A stretch of DNA of 64,000 nt from Bradyrhizobium sp. OK095 (GTDB lineage Bacteria > Pseudomonadota > Alphaproteobacteria > Rhizobiales > Xanthobacteraceae). Below, piece after piece: positions 51,164-63,353 of this stretch. Within the stretch, counting starts at the first letter, position 1; each line of letters begins with the position of its first letter. The stretch is taken from the NCBI RefSeq assembly GCF_900109945.1, contig NZ_FOBX01000002.1, positions 682,001-746,000 on the forward strand, in the 5' to 3' direction. The position numbers were made by a program, and so were the translations under genes. A model generated the notes under the pieces. It saw only the letters and a program-made list of their open reading frames with translations. It made no database searches and was not told the origin of the DNA.

Positions 51164-52150
51164 ATGACAGAACCCGTCCTCTCCGTGCGCAATCTTCAGG
51201 TGGAGTTCGCCTCCCGCCGCGGCACGCTGCGCGCCATCGACGGCGTGTCCTTCGACATCGCCAAGGGCGAGGTGCTAGGCGTGGTCGGCGAATCCGGTGC
51301 CGGCAAGTCCGTGACCGGATTGTCCGTGATCGGCCTGATCGATCCGCCCGGCCGCATCTCCGGCGGCGAGATCCGCCTGTCGGGCCTACGCATCGACAAT
51401 CTGCAGCCGGAAGAGATGCGCCGTGTCCGCGGAAAACGCATCGGCATGATCTTCCAGGATCCCCTCACCTCGCTCAATCCGCTGTACAAGATCGGCGACC
51501 AGATCGTTGAGACGATCCGGACCCACCTCAATCTGTCCGCACAAGCGGCGCGGCGACGCGCCATCGACCTGCTCGCAGAAGTCGGCATTCCCGCGCCGGA
51601 AAAACGCATCGATGGTTATCCGCACGAATTCTCCGGGGGCATGCGTCAGCGTGTGGTGATTGCACTGGCGATCTGCGCGGAGCCCGAGCTGATCATCGCG
51701 GACGAACCAACCACCGCGCTCGACGTCTCCGTGCAGGCGCAGATCATCTCCCTGATCAAGCGGCTTGGCCGCGACCACGGCACCGCCGTGATGCTGGTGA
51801 CTCACGACATGGGCGTCATCGCCGAGGCTTCCGACCGCGTCGCGGTGATGTATGCCGGCCGCGTCGCCGAGATCGGTCCGGTGCAGGATGTCGTCAGGAA
51901 TCCGCTGCACCCCTACGCCAAGGGATTGATGGGGGCGATCCCAACGCTGGCCGGCGAGGAAAAGCGCCTGGTGCAGATCCCCGGCTCGATGCCGCGGCTG
52001 TCGGCCATCCCGCGCGGCTGCTCGTTCAATCCGCGTTGCGCGTCCGCCTTCGATCGCTGCCGCGTGGACCGGCCGGAGCCGCTGCCGCGTGGCACGCAAT
52101 CCGTCGCCTGCCATCTCTATGACAGCGTGCCGGCGGAGAGCGCGGCATGA
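51164..52150 (+). CDS. Peptide ABC transporter ATPase (DppD-like, first system)
   Basis: A 328-residue ATPase: Walker A GESGAGKSVTG, signature FSGGMRQRVVIA, Walker B LIIADEPTTALD, and a C-terminal region with CSFNPRCASAFDRC and a later cysteine that resembles the Fe-S motif of peptide ATPases. It overlaps the next ATPase gene by 4 bases (ATGA), so the two are made together for the heterodimer. Confidence 0.93.
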   Translation: MTEPVLSVRNLQVEFASRRGTLRAIDGVSFDIAKGEVLGVVGESGAGKSVTGLSVIGLIDPPGRISGGEIRLSGLRIDNLQPEEMRRVRGKRIGMIFQDPLTSLNPLYKIGDQIVETIRTHLNLSAQAARRRAIDLLAEVGIPAPEKRIDGYPHEFSGGMRQRVVIALAICAEPELIIADEPTTALDVSVQAQIISLIKRLGRDHGTAVMLVTHDMGVIAEASDRVAVMYAGRVAEIGPVQDVVRNPLHPYAKGLMGAIPTLAGEEKRLVQIPGSMPRLSAIPRGCSFNPRCASAFDRCRVDRPEPLPRGTQSVACHLYDSVPAESAA

Positions 52151-53136
52151 GCACGCCTTTCGTCCAGGCTACAAATCTGCGCCGCGTCTTCGACGTCTCG
52201 AAGCCGTGGCTCAACCGTGTGCTCGAGGGCGGGCACCTCGAATATCTCAAGGCCGTCGACGGCGTCACCTTCGACATCAGGAAGGGCGAGACTTTTGCGC
52301 TGGTCGGCGAGTCCGGTTCGGGCAAGACCACGGTGGCGCGCATGGTCGTCGGCCTGTTGCCGCCGAGTTCCGGCGATGTCCTGATCGACGGCGTCTCGAT
52401 GACCGATCCGCGGCAGGCCCAGACGCGGCGAAAGCTGCGCCGCCGCATCCAGATGATTTTTCAGGATCCCTATGCGAGCCTGAACCCGCGTTTCCGTGTC
52501 GATGCCATCATCTCCGAGCCGATCCGCGCCTTCGACCTGATCCAGGGCGAGCGTGACATCCAGGCCCGGGTCGGCGAGTTGCTCAGCCTCGTCGGCCTGC
52601 ATCCCGACGACCGCCTGAAATTTCCCCATGAATTCTCCGGTGGCCAGCGCCAGCGCATCGCGATCGCGCGGGTGCTTGCTTCCGAAGCCGAATTCATCGT
52701 CTGCGACGAGCCGACTTCGGCGCTGGATGTGTCCGTGCAGGCGCAGATCCTGAACCTGATGCGCGATCTCCAGGACAAGTTCGGCTTGACCTACATGTTC
52801 ATCAGCCACAACCTCGCCGTGGTCCGCCACATGGCGAGCCGCGTCGGCGTGATGTATCTCGGCCGCATCGTCGAGATCGCGGAAGGGCGCGAGCTGTTCA
52901 CGCGTCCACGCATGCCCTACACCAAAATGCTGCTGGGCGCCGTGCCCGATCTCGCCATGAGCGGCCGCCAGCGCATCCCGGTCAAGGGCGAGATCCCGAA
53001 CCCGATCAACCCGCCCCCTGGCTGCGCCTTCAATCCACGCTGCCCGCTGGCATTCGATCTCTGCCGCAAGGAAGCACCGAGCCTGATCGACGGCGTCGCC
53101 TGCCACGCGGTGAACACCGCACCGGTCCCAGCGTGA
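52147..53136 (+). CDS. Peptide ABC transporter ATPase (DppF-like, first system)
   Basis: A 329-residue ATPase: Walker A GESGSGKTTVARM, signature [14 protein letters not shown], Walker B FIVCDEPTSALD, and a C-terminal CAFNPRCPLAFDLC cysteine motif. It completes the first system (A-B-C-D-F order). 82 bases later the gamma-glutamyltransferase-like gene begins, on the same strand and probably in the same transcript. Confidence 0.93.
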   Translation: MSTPFVQATNLRRVFDVSKPWLNRVLEGGHLEYLKAVDGVTFDIRKGETFALVGESGSGKTTVARMVVGLLPPSSGDVLIDGVSMTDPRQAQTRRKLRRRIQMIFQDPYASLNPRFRVDAIISEPIRAFDLIQGERDIQARVGELLSLVGLHPDDRLKFPHEFSGGQRQRIAIARVLASEAEFIVCDEPTSALDVSVQAQILNLMRDLQDKFGLTYMFISHNLAVVRHMASRVGVMYLGRIVEIAEGRELFTRPRMPYTKMLLGAVPDLAMSGRQRIPVKGEIPNPINPPPGCAFNPRCPLAFDLCRKEAPSLIDGVACHAVNTAPVPA

Positions 53137-53218
53137 CGCGCGCGTGCCATGCGGCCTGCGCATTGGCGGCACGGCATTGCCTGTGATCAATTGCGCGCGC
53201 CGAAAATAAGGTAGCTCT

Positions 53219-55024
53219 ATGGCCAGCATCGTCAATCCCGATCCCTTCACGACGCGCCCCGAGATCGAGGGCACGTTCGGGGTCGTCGCCACCACGCACT
53301 GGATCGCTACCGCGGTCGGCATGGCCACCCTCGAAAAGGGCGGCAATGCCTTCGATGCCGGCGTCGCGACCGCCTTCACGCTTCAGGTGGTCGAGCCGCA
53401 TCTGAACGGCCCAGGCGGCGACGTGCCGATCATCGTTCACGACGTGAAGCGCGGCCGAACCGAGGTGATCTGCGGCCAGGGCCCGGCGCCGGCGCGCGCC
53501 ACCATCGCGCATTACAAGAGCGAAGGCCTCGACATGGTGCCCGGCACAGGCCTGCTCGCGGCCTGCGTTCCCGGCACCTTCGAATCCTGGATGATGCTGC
53601 TGCGCGACTACGGCACGCTGCGGCTGCGCGACGTGCTGGAGCCCGCGATCTCCTATGCGCGCGACGGCCATCCGCTGGTCGAGCGGGCCTGCGCCACGAT
53701 TCAGATCGTGGAGCAATTGTTCCGCAAGCACTGGCCGACCTCGGCCGCCGTCTATCTGCCAAACGGCGAGGTGCCGAAGCCCGGCACGCTGTTCACCAAC
53801 AAGACGCTGGCCGCGACTTACGCCCGCATTCTCAGCGAAGCCGAGAGCGGCGGCGGTGGCCGCGATGCCGAGATCGAGCGCGCGCGAAAGTCCTGGTCGC
53901 AAGGTTTTGTCGCGGAAGCCATCGACAAATTCTGCCGGACCCAGGAAGTGATGGATGTCAGCGGCTCGCCGCATCGCGGCGTGCTCTCGGCCGACGACAT
54001 GGCGCGCTGGCAGCCGACCGTCGAGGCGCCGCTCACCTACGATTATGGCCGCTACACCGTCTGCAAGGCCGGCGTCTGGAGCCAGGGACCGGTGACGCTG
54101 CAACAGCTCGCGCTGTTGAAGGGATTTGCGCTCGACGGTCTCGACCCGACTGGTCCGGAATTCATCCATCTCCAGATCGAATGCGCAAAGCTCGCCTTCG
54201 CCGACCGCGAAAAATTCTATGGCGATCCCAAGTTCAGCGAGATCCCGATCGGAACGCTGCTGTCGGACGCCTATAACGACGAACGCCGCAAGCTCGTCAC
54301 CGACAAGGCCTCGCTCGATCTCCGCCCCGGCACGATCGAGGGCTTTGGCGGCGTGGTCAAGCTGCGCCACGCCGAAGGCCAACGCGAGGCCGTCGGCGCG
54401 CTCGGCGCCGGCGAACCAACCGTGGGGCGCTTCGGCGAGGTGCGCGGCGACACCGTGCATTTCGACATTATCGACAAAGCCGGCAACATGGTGTCCTCGA
54501 CGCCCTCAGGAGGCTGGCTGCAATCCTCGCCTGTCATTCCCGAACTGGGTTTCTGCCTCGGCAGCCGCGCACAAATGTTCGATTTGGAGGAGAACCAACC
54601 CAGTTCGCTCGCGCCGGGCAAGCGGCCGCGCACGACTCTGTCGCCGACCATGGCGCTACGCGACGGCGAGCCGTACCTCGCCTGGGGCTCGCCCGGTGGC
54701 GACCAGCAGGATCAGTGGATCACGCAATTCTTCCTGCGCCACGTCCATTGCAATCTCAATCTCCAGGAAGCCATCGACGCGCCCGCCTGGCATTCCGAAC
54801 ATTTCCCGATCTCGTTCTGGCCGCGCACCGCGCGCCCCGGCGTGCTCGTGGTCGAGAACCGCGTGCCGAAGGCGACGATCGAGAACCTTCGCGAGCGCGG
54901 ACATATCGTCGAGGTCGGCTCCGACTGGTCGGAAGGCCGCCTCACCGCGGCCTCGCGCGTCGGGGTGCGCCGCCGCGCCGCCGCCAATCCGCGCGGCATG
55001 CAGGGCTACGCCGCAGGGCGCTGA
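53219..55024 (+). CDS. Gamma-glutamyltransferase-family Ntn-hydrolase
   Basis: A 601-residue member of the gamma-glutamyltranspeptidase family. The opening VVATTHWIATAVGMATLEKGGNAFDAG and FTLQVVEPHLNGPGGD are typical. The predicted self-cleavage and catalytic threonine is Thr412 in GDTVHFDII (E. coli: TTHYS), and SPGGDQQDQW matches the SPGG substrate loop. No signal peptide, unlike E. coli GGT, so it should act in the cytoplasm. AAGG lies 8 bases before the ATG. It sits between two peptide transporters, so it probably hydrolyses an imported gamma-glutamyl compound or acyl amide. Confidence 0.9.
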   Translation: MASIVNPDPFTTRPEIEGTFGVVATTHWIATAVGMATLEKGGNAFDAGVATAFTLQVVEPHLNGPGGDVPIIVHDVKRGRTEVICGQGPAPARATIAHYKSEGLDMVPGTGLLAACVPGTFESWMMLLRDYGTLRLRDVLEPAISYARDGHPLVERACATIQIVEQLFRKHWPTSAAVYLPNGEVPKPGTLFTNKTLAATYARILSEAESGGGGRDAEIERARKSWSQGFVAEAIDKFCRTQEVMDVSGSPHRGVLSADDMARWQPTVEAPLTYDYGRYTVCKAGVWSQGPVTLQQLALLKGFALDGLDPTGPEFIHLQIECAKLAFADREKFYGDPKFSEIPIGTLLSDAYNDERRKLVTDKASLDLRPGTIEGFGGVVKLRHAEGQREAVGALGAGEPTVGRFGEVRGDTVHFDIIDKAGNMVSSTPSGGWLQSSPVIPELGFCLGSRAQMFDLEENQPSSLAPGKRPRTTLSPTMALRDGEPYLAWGSPGGDQQDQWITQFFLRHVHCNLNLQEAIDAPAWHSEHFPISFWPRTARPGVLVVENRVPKATIENLRERGHIVEVGSDWSEGRLTAASRVGVRRRAAANPRGMQGYAAGR

Positions 55025-55033
55025 AGGCAACAC

Positions 55034-55740
55034 ATGACCTGGTCGATCATCGCGCGTGACCCTGCCACCGGCCAGTTCGGCATCGCGGTTGCGACGCGAT
55101 TTTTCGCCGTCGGCGCGCGTGTGCCCTATGTCGCGGCCGGCCTCGGCGCCATCGCGACGCAGGCCTTCGTCAATCCCTATTACGGCATCGACGGCGTCAA
55201 GCTGCTGCGTGAGGGCCTCAACGCGCACGATGTTCTCGCCGCCCTGCTCGCGACAGACGATGGCCGCGAGAGCCGGCAGATCCACATCATGGATGCGAGC
55301 GGCGAGATTGCCGCGCATACCGGCCGCGACTGCGTCGACTGGTGCGGGCACATCGCGGGCAGCGGTTTTTCGATTGCCGGCAATATGCTCGCCGGCGCCG
55401 ACGTGCTCGACGAGACCGCAAAAACCTGGATCGCCAATGACAGCCTGCCCTTCCCGCGCCGCCTGCTCGCTGCGATGCGCGCGGGCGAAGCAGCCGGCGG
55501 CGACAAGCGCGGCAAGCAATCCGCCGCGCTGCTGATCCACGGTGAGGAGGAATGGCCGGCGCTGGACATTCGCGCCGACGATCATCCTGATCCGCTCGGC
55601 GAGCTCGAACGGCTCGAACGTGTCAGCCAGGAACTCTGGGTGCACTTCCGCCGCGCGATGCCGACACGGCAGAACCCGGCCGGCAATACCGATCGCAGCA
55701 TCATCGACGCCAGCATCGCCGCAGCGCGCGCAAGACAGTC

Positions 55741-55744
<4 letters not shown>
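55034..55744 (+). CDS. DUF1028 (Ntn-hydrolase-like) protein
   Basis: A 236-residue DUF1028 protein. It begins MTWSIIARDPATGQFGIAVA, followed by GAIATQAFVNPYYGIDGVKL, SGFSIAGNMLAGADVLDETA and DDHPDPLGELERL, the features of the family, whose fold is that of Ntn-hydrolases. The biochemical role is not established. It is 9 bases downstream of the GGT-like gene and overlaps the next ATPase gene by 4 bases, so all three are coupled. It probably processes the same imported substrates. Confidence 0.9.
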
Positions 55745-56730
<986 letters not shown>

Positions 56731-56763
56731 TGGCGCTGCTCCCCTCTCTCGTGTGGCGACAAT

Positions 56764-56820
56764 CTGGGTCCCGGTTCAGCGTCGCAACACTTCGTGCTGC
56801 GCCGCGCCCGGGACACGAGA
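56764..56820. repeat. Intergenic palindromic repeat, family B (short)
   Basis: CTGGGTCCCGGTTCAGCGTC (from 56764) and CGCCGCGCCCGGGACACGAG pair partly (CCCGG with CCGGG, CGTCGCAAC with GTGCTGCGC). It matches one half of the family B copies at 9218 and 34937, so it is a truncated member. It lies between the two ATPase genes, inside the predicted transcript. Confidence 0.6.
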
Positions 56821-56845
56821 CCGGGTTTCGTAGGGAGCGCGAACG

Positions 56846-57949
<1,104 letters not shown>

Positions 57950-57973
57950 CCCGCGAAACAGAGGTTGAGAACG

Positions 57974-59485
57974 ATGAGCTTTGTGCGTTTGACAATCCTG
58001 GCGTCGGCCTTGCTGACGTCGCTCGCGGGCGCGGCCCAGGCCCAGACCACGCTTCGCATCGGCATCGCCGAAGACCCCGACATCCTCGATCCCAGCATCG
58101 GCCGCACCTATGTCGGCCGCATCGTCTTCTCCGCCTTCTGCGACAAGCTGTTCGACATCGACGAAAAGCTCAACATCGTGCCGCAGCTCGCGCTGTCTCA
58201 CGAGACCTCGGCCGACGGCAAGGAGATGACGATCAAGCTCCGGCCGGGCGTCAAATTCCACGACGGCGAGCCGCTCGACGCGGAAGCCGCGAAATTCTCG
58301 ATCGAGCGTCACATGACGCTGCCGACCTCGTTCCGGAAGTCGGAGCTCGCCAGCGTCGATCACGTCGAGGTCGTCGATCCCCTGACCATCAAGCTGGTGC
58401 TCAAGACGCCCTACTCGCCGTTGATCGCCCAGCTCACCGATCGCTCCGGCATGATGGTGTCGCCGAAGGCGGCGAAGGAAGCCGGCGACAAGTTCGGCCT
58501 GCATCCGGTCTGCGCGGGCCCCTACAAATTCGTCGAGCGCGTCCAGCAGGACCGCATGGTGTTCGAGAAGTTCGCCGACTACTGGAACAAGGACAACATC
58601 CACATCGATCGTGTCGTGTTCTTGCCGATCGTCGACGCCACCGTGCGCCTCGCCAACCTGAAATCCGGCGGGCTCGATTTGATCGAGCGCGTGCTCGCCA
58701 CCGACATCAAGGACGTGCGCGCCGATCCCAAGCTCGTGCTGTCGACCGCGCCCGAGCTCGGCTACCAGGGCCTGACCATCAACATCGGCAACGACAAGGC
58801 CAAAGGGCCTTTGAGCCAGTCCGCCAAGGTGCGTCAAGCGCTGGACTTCTCCATCGATCGCGAGGCGATCAACCAGGTCGTGTTCAACGGCGAGTTCACC
58901 CCCGGCAATCAATGGGTCAGCCCGACGCATCCCTACTATCAGAAATCCTTTCCCATCCATGGCCGCGACGTCGCCAAGGCCAAGGCGCTGTTGAAGGAGG
59001 CGGGCGTGAGCCTGCCCGTGACCGTCGACTACATGGTCCCCAAGGGCACGGAGTATGAGGCCGTCGCCCAAGTCATCCAGTCCATGGCCGCGGAAGCGGG
59101 TTTCGACATCAAGATTCGCGTCGTCGAATTCGCAACAACCTTCAAGCAGGCCCAGGCCGGCGAATTCCAGATCTTCCAAATCAACTGGAGCGGCCGCATC
59201 GATCCAGACGGAAACTCCTACATCTTCATGCGCAGCAAGGCGCCGCAGAACGACGGTGTGTACGCGAACCCCGAGGCCGACAAGCTGATGGAAGATGGGC
59301 GCATGACGTCCAATGTCGAGGAGCGCAAGGCGATCTACGAAAAACTGACCAAGGTCCTGCTCGCCGATCTGCCGATCATTTATATCTATCACCGTACGCT
59401 GCTGATCGCGCATACCACGAAGCTCGAGGGCTATAGGCAGATGCCCGACGGGCTGGTCCGCGTGGTCGGACTGAAGTTCAAGTGA
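57974..59485 (+). CDS. Peptide ABC transporter substrate-binding protein (second system)
   Basis: A 503-residue family 5 binding protein. Signal peptide at residues 1-24 (AGAAQAQTTLR). The mature part has IAEDPDILDPSIGRTYVGRI, MTIKLRPGVKFHDGEPLDAE and LLADLPIIYIYHRTLLIAHT. The ATG at 57974 has GAGG 9 bases upstream. It differs from the first-system binding protein, so the two transporters probably take up different ligands. It is followed after 31 bases by the permeases. Confidence 0.92.
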   Translation: MSFVRLTILASALLTSLAGAAQAQTTLRIGIAEDPDILDPSIGRTYVGRIVFSAFCDKLFDIDEKLNIVPQLALSHETSADGKEMTIKLRPGVKFHDGEPLDAEAAKFSIERHMTLPTSFRKSELASVDHVEVVDPLTIKLVLKTPYSPLIAQLTDRSGMMVSPKAAKEAGDKFGLHPVCAGPYKFVERVQQDRMVFEKFADYWNKDNIHIDRVVFLPIVDATVRLANLKSGGLDLIERVLATDIKDVRADPKLVLSTAPELGYQGLTINIGNDKAKGPLSQSAKVRQALDFSIDREAINQVVFNGEFTPGNQWVSPTHPYYQKSFPIHGRDVAKAKALLKEAGVSLPVTVDYMVPKGTEYEAVAQVIQSMAAEAGFDIKIRVVEFATTFKQAQAGEFQIFQINWSGRIDPDGNSYIFMRSKAPQNDGVYANPEADKLMEDGRMTSNVEERKAIYEKLTKVLLADLPIIYIYHRTLLIAHTTKLEGYRQMPDGLVRVVGLKFK

Positions 59486-59516
59486 TCGCGGGCGTGCCCG
59501 GGACAGGTGCGGGTCC

Positions 59517-60458
59517 ATGCTGAACTTCCTCGCCCGCCGCATCGTGCAGATCGTGCCGACGCTGTTTTTCGTGTCGGTAATGATCTTCTCGCTCCAGCAT
59601 TTGCTGCCGGGTGATCCGGCGCTGGTGATGGCCGGCGAGGAACGCGATCCGGCCGTGATCGAGCAGATCCGTCAACAATATCATCTCGACCGGCCGGTTC
59701 CAGTGCAGTACGCCTATTGGCTCAAGGGCGTATTGAGCGGCGATTTCGGGGAGTCCTTGCGCAATAAGATGCCGGTGCGCGAGTTGATCGCGCAAAAGCT
59801 GCCGGTGACGCTCCAGCTCGGGTCGATGGCGATCCTGTTCGCCTTCCTGATCGGTATCCCCGCCGGCATCATCTCCGCGGTGAAGAAGGGCACGGCCTGG
59901 GACTATGCCGCCAATTTGTTCGCGCTATGGGGCATCTCGACGCCGAATTTCTGGCTGGGGATCTTGATGATCTTCCTGTTCTCGATCGAGCTGGGCTGGC
60001 TGCCGGCCTCGGGCTATGTGCCGCTCACCGAGAACTGGCGCGCGAGCCTGGCTGCCACCATCATGCCGGCTTTCGTGCTCGGCAATGCGATTTCCGCGAT
60101 CCTGATGCGGCACACCCGCAGCGCCATGCTCCAGGTGCTGGAGAGTGACTATGTCCGCACCGCGCGCGCGAAAGGCCTCTCGGAACGTTCGGTGATTCTC
60201 AAGCATGCCATGCGCAATGCTCTGACGCCCATCATCACGCTCGGCGCGATCGAGCTCGGCACGTTGCTGTCGGGCGCCGTGCTGACCGAACAGATCTTCT
60301 CCATCCCCGGTTTCGGCAAGCTGATCGTGGACGCAGTGTTCAACCGTGACTATGCCGTCGTGCAGGGCGTGGTGCTGGTGACCGCGACGGTCTACATCAC
60401 GCTCAACCTGGTTGCCGACGTCGCCTATATCCTCGTCAATCCGCGGCTGCGGGGCTAG
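59517..60458 (+). CDS. Peptide ABC transporter permease (DppB-like, second system)
   Basis: A 313-residue permease: N-terminal LARRIVQIVPTLFFVSVMIF, contact loop YVRTARAKGLSERSVILKHA, and SGAVLTEQIFSIPGFGKLIVDAV. The next permease starts 4 bases after it. Together they form the membrane channel of the second system. Confidence 0.92.
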   Translation: MLNFLARRIVQIVPTLFFVSVMIFSLQHLLPGDPALVMAGEERDPAVIEQIRQQYHLDRPVPVQYAYWLKGVLSGDFGESLRNKMPVRELIAQKLPVTLQLGSMAILFAFLIGIPAGIISAVKKGTAWDYAANLFALWGISTPNFWLGILMIFLFSIELGWLPASGYVPLTENWRASLAATIMPAFVLGNAISAILMRHTRSAMLQVLESDYVRTARAKGLSERSVILKHAMRNALTPIITLGAIELGTLLSGAVLTEQIFSIPGFGKLIVDAVFNRDYAVVQGVVLVTATVYITLNLVADVAYILVNPRLRG

Positions 60459-60462
60459 CGCC

Positions 60463-61350
60463 ATGACCGACGCCGCGCTCCCCGCCAGTCCCGTCGCCCA
60501 GTCTTACGAATTGGACAGCCCCGCGCGCCGCGCCCGACGGCGCTTGTTCAAGCGCAAGGCGGCGGTGTTCGGGCTTGTCGTGCTCACAATGTTCATCGGC
60601 TTTGCACTACTGGCCCCGCTCGTCGTTCCCTATGATCCCATTGCGACGAGCTGGAGCCTGGTGCGCAAGCCGCCCACGGCGGCCCATTGGTTCGGCACCG
60701 ACGAGCTCGGCCGCGACATCCTGAGCCGTGTCGTCTACGGCGCGCGGGCGTCTCTGCTCGCAGGCCTGATCTCGGTTACGATTGCGCTCGGCATCGGCGT
60801 GCCGCTCGGCCTGCTCGCCGGCTATCGCGGCGGCTTCGTCGACGCACTGATCAGCCGCATCACCGATGCGATGCTGGCCTGCCCGTTCCTGATCCTCGCG
60901 ATCGCGCTTGCCGCGTTCCTCGGTCCGAGTCTCGGCAACGCCATGATCGCGATCGGGATCTCGGCAACACCTATCTTCATCCGCCTCACCCGCGGCCAAG
61001 TACTGAGCGTCAAGGCCGAGGATTATGTCGAGGCCGCGCGCGCGCTCGGCAATCCGCCGTGGCGGATCGCGTTCTCGCATATCCTGCCGAACATCCTGCC
61101 GGCGCTGCTGGTACAGGCGACGCTGTCGATCGCCGCCGCCATCATCGCCGAAGCCGCGCTGTCGTTCCTCGGCCTCGGCCAGCAGCCGCCGGCGCCATCC
61201 TGGGGCAGCATGCTCAATGCGGCGCAACGCTTCCTGACCCAGGCGCCGTGGATGGCGATCTGGCCGGGACTGGCAATCTTCCTCGTGGTGCTGTCGCTGA
61301 ACCTGCTCGGCGACGGCCTGCGCGACGCGCTCGACCCGCGCCAGCGCTAG
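60463..61350 (+). CDS. Peptide ABC transporter permease (DppC-like, second system)
   Basis: A 295-residue permease: HWFGTDELGRDILSRVVYG, contact loop YVEAARALGNPPWRIAFSHI, and AALSFLGLGQQPPAPSWGSM. The ATG at 60463 is used; a longer frame from 60412 overlaps the previous gene. It ends the second system and overlaps the convergent RidA-like gene by 4 bases. Confidence 0.92.
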   Translation: MTDAALPASPVAQSYELDSPARRARRRLFKRKAAVFGLVVLTMFIGFALLAPLVVPYDPIATSWSLVRKPPTAAHWFGTDELGRDILSRVVYGARASLLAGLISVTIALGIGVPLGLLAGYRGGFVDALISRITDAMLACPFLILAIALAAFLGPSLGNAMIAIGISATPIFIRLTRGQVLSVKAEDYVEAARALGNPPWRIAFSHILPNILPALLVQATLSIAAAIIAEAALSFLGLGQQPPAPSWGSMLNAAQRFLTQAPWMAIWPGLAIFLVVLSLNLLGDGLRDALDPRQR

Positions 61351-62093
61351 ATCACCGTCTCCCGCATCACGCGGCGGCAATCCATCTCGTATTCGAGATC
61401 GACCACCGGGGGCCGCGCAAAATGCCAGGTCAGGCCGGAGCGCAGCGCGCCGCGGCGGACCAGCTCGTCGACCAGCGCGTGGTGGAAGTCGTGTACGGAA
61501 TAGGCCTGCACGCCGGTCGTGTCCTTCCAGCCGAAGCCGAAGGTCGTCATCCGGATCTCCATCTGCGATGTCGTGGTGAAGCGCACCTTCTCGCGCAGTC
61601 CTTCCAGACTGAGGTCGCGGTAGCGCACCGTGCGCTCGACATAGGTCCCGCCGCCCTCGCGCGCCTCGGCGCCGCCGGCGATGACAAAGCTCGGGCTCTT
61701 CGAGGTCGTCGGTCGCGTGAAGGAGAATGCATAAAACGACGGCTCGGATGGCGGATCGATCTCGGGACAGACATTGCTGCGCGCCACCGGATTTGTGGTG
61801 CCGTCGAAGATACCCCATTCGGACAGCGTCTTCACATAATGCAGATTGAACGCGCGAAAGCCGTCTTCGCTGAAGGCCGCCGGCGAGCGCAGCTCGCAGG
61901 CGCAGAACGCCGTCAGCGGACGCCCTGCCTCCTGGATGTACTTTGCCACCAGTGCAAATCCCTCGGCCAGCGGCACCAGACGGTCGAAGCGGACGCGCTC
62001 GATCTCGTAGCCGTCGTCCGCAGCAGCACCCGCCGAATACTGGAACACGGACGGAATGAAACGATAATTGCCAGCGGAAAAGTCACGAATCAT
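61347..62093 (-). CDS. RidA/YjgF-like protein, possibly CnbZ-type deaminase
   Basis: A 248-residue protein I recognise only partly. The N-terminal half (RFIPSVFQYSAGAAADDGYE, LAEGFALVAKYIQEAG, NLHYVKTLSEWGIFDG, NPVARSNVC) follows the RidA/YjgF pattern, and I recall similar proteins annotated as 2-amino-5-chloromuconate deaminase CnbZ. The C-terminal half is unassigned. It is 9 bases downstream of the receiver-cyclase gene, on the same strand, and may be co-transcribed with that signalling unit. It could equally be an uncharacterised family. Confidence 0.45.
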   Translation of the reverse strand: MIRDFSAGNYRFIPSVFQYSAGAAADDGYEIERVRFDRLVPLAEGFALVAKYIQEAGRPLTAFCACELRSPAAFSEDGFRAFNLHYVKTLSEWGIFDGTTNPVARSNVCPEIDPPSEPSFYAFSFTRPTTSKSPSFVIAGGAEAREGGGTYVERTVRYRDLSLEGLREKVRFTTTSQMEIRMTTFGFGWKDTTGVQAYSVHDFHHALVDELVRRGALRSGLTWHFARPPVVDLEYEMDCRRVMRETVI

Positions 62094-62102
62094 CTCGAAC
62101 TC

Positions 62103-63353
62103 CTATTCCAATTGCATGCGGATGCCCTTGGCGCCGTTGAGCAGGCGCTTCAGGTGAAAGCCGGCCAGGGAATCGTCGGCGTGCATGCCGACCAGCGCAG
62201 CAAAGGCCGGCATGGCGGCGACATCGCCGGCCTCCATCTTGGCGTAAGCCTCGGAATAAAGCGCCATCCCCGGCGCTTCGAATTTTTCCTGCCGCAACGG
62301 CTCAAAGGCGGATAGCGGCTCGCTGCGGCCGCGCAGCATCAGCTCGCCCACGGGACGGCCTTGAAAATTCTCGGCCGCCATGGCGATGCTGGCGCTGACG
62401 CAGATGCGCGTCCCCAGCTGCTTGTTGGCAGCTTCCAGCCGCGCCGCGATGTTGATGGAGTCCCCATACGCGGTGTAATCAAAGAAGCGATTTCCGCCGA
62501 AATTGCCGACCAGCGCCGGCCCTGCGTGAATGCCGATGCGCGTGGCGCCGAAACTCACACCCTTGGCCTTCTGGCGCGCGCAAAAATCCTGCGCCCAGGC
62601 ATCTAGATCGTGGGCGCAGGCGACGGCGCGCGTCGCATAATCGGGCTGGTCGCCGGGCGCATTGAACAGCACCTGGAGCGCGTCGCCGATGATCTTTGCG
62701 ACCGTCCCTTCATGCGCGAAGACCACCTCAGTCATTCCGCCGACATATTCGCTGAGGAGCGCGCCCAGCGTCTCCGGCGGCGCAGTCTCGACCAGCGAGG
62801 TGAAGCCGGTGATGTCGGTGAAGATAGTCGCGACGTCGCGCCACTGCACCTCGATCCCCTCACCGTCTCCGCTCGCCGCCAGGCGCTTGGCGAGTTCGGG
62901 CGAGAAATGGCGCGACAGCGCGGCATGGGCGCGCTCAGCCTCCAGTTGCCGGCGACGCACCTCGCGCAGCATCTCGATATGGCGGATGGTCTTCTGGATC
63001 GTGGCTTCCAGATCGGTGAAGTCGATCGGCTTGGTCAGGAAGTCGAACGCACCACGGTTCATGGCGGTACGGATGTTGCTCATGTCGCCATAGGCCGAGA
63101 CGATGATGGTCGACTTCTTGTCCTCGGCCTCCTGGAGCTTTTCCAGCAGCGACAGCCCGTCCATCCGCGGCATGTTGATGTCGGAGACCACAAGATCGAC
63201 AAGCGGATTCTGCTCGATCGACTCCAGCGCCTCGACGCCGTCGCGCGCGAATATGAAGTTGACCAGCCCGTCGCGGATCTGCCTGCGGAACTTTTGCAGG
63301 ATCAGCGCCTCCAGATCAGGCTCGTCGTCGACGAAGAGGATGGTCGGGGTCAT
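62103..63353 (-). CDS. Response regulator with class III nucleotide cyclase output domain
   Basis: A 416-residue protein. Residues 1 to about 120 are a receiver with phosphoacceptor Asp58 ([11 protein letters not shown]), Asp9-Asp10, Ser86 and Lys108. A coiled linker at about 120-150 joins it to a class III adenylate/guanylate cyclase domain at about 170-360, with metal-binding Asp180 ([10 protein letters not shown]) and Asp224 ([10 protein letters not shown]), and [14 protein letters not shown]. It should make cAMP or cGMP under control of phosphorylation. It overlaps the receiver-only gene by 4 bases. Confidence 0.92.
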   Translation of the reverse strand: MTPTILFVDDEPDLEALILQKFRRQIRDGLVNFIFARDGVEALESIEQNPLVDLVVSDINMPRMDGLSLLEKLQEAEDKKSTIIVSAYGDMSNIRTAMNRGAFDFLTKPIDFTDLEATIQKTIRHIEMLREVRRRQLEAERAHAALSRHFSPELAKRLAASGDGEGIEVQWRDVATIFTDITGFTSLVETAPPETLGALLSEYVGGMTEVVFAHEGTVAKIIGDALQVLFNAPGDQPDYATRAVACAHDLDAWAQDFCARQKAKGVSFGATRIGIHAGPALVGNFGGNRFFDYTAYGDSINIAARLEAANKQLGTRICVSASIAMAAENFQGRPVGELMLRGRSEPLSAFEPLRQEKFEAPGMALYSEAYAKMEAGDVAAMPAFAALVGMHADDSLAGFHLKRLLNGAKGIRMQLE

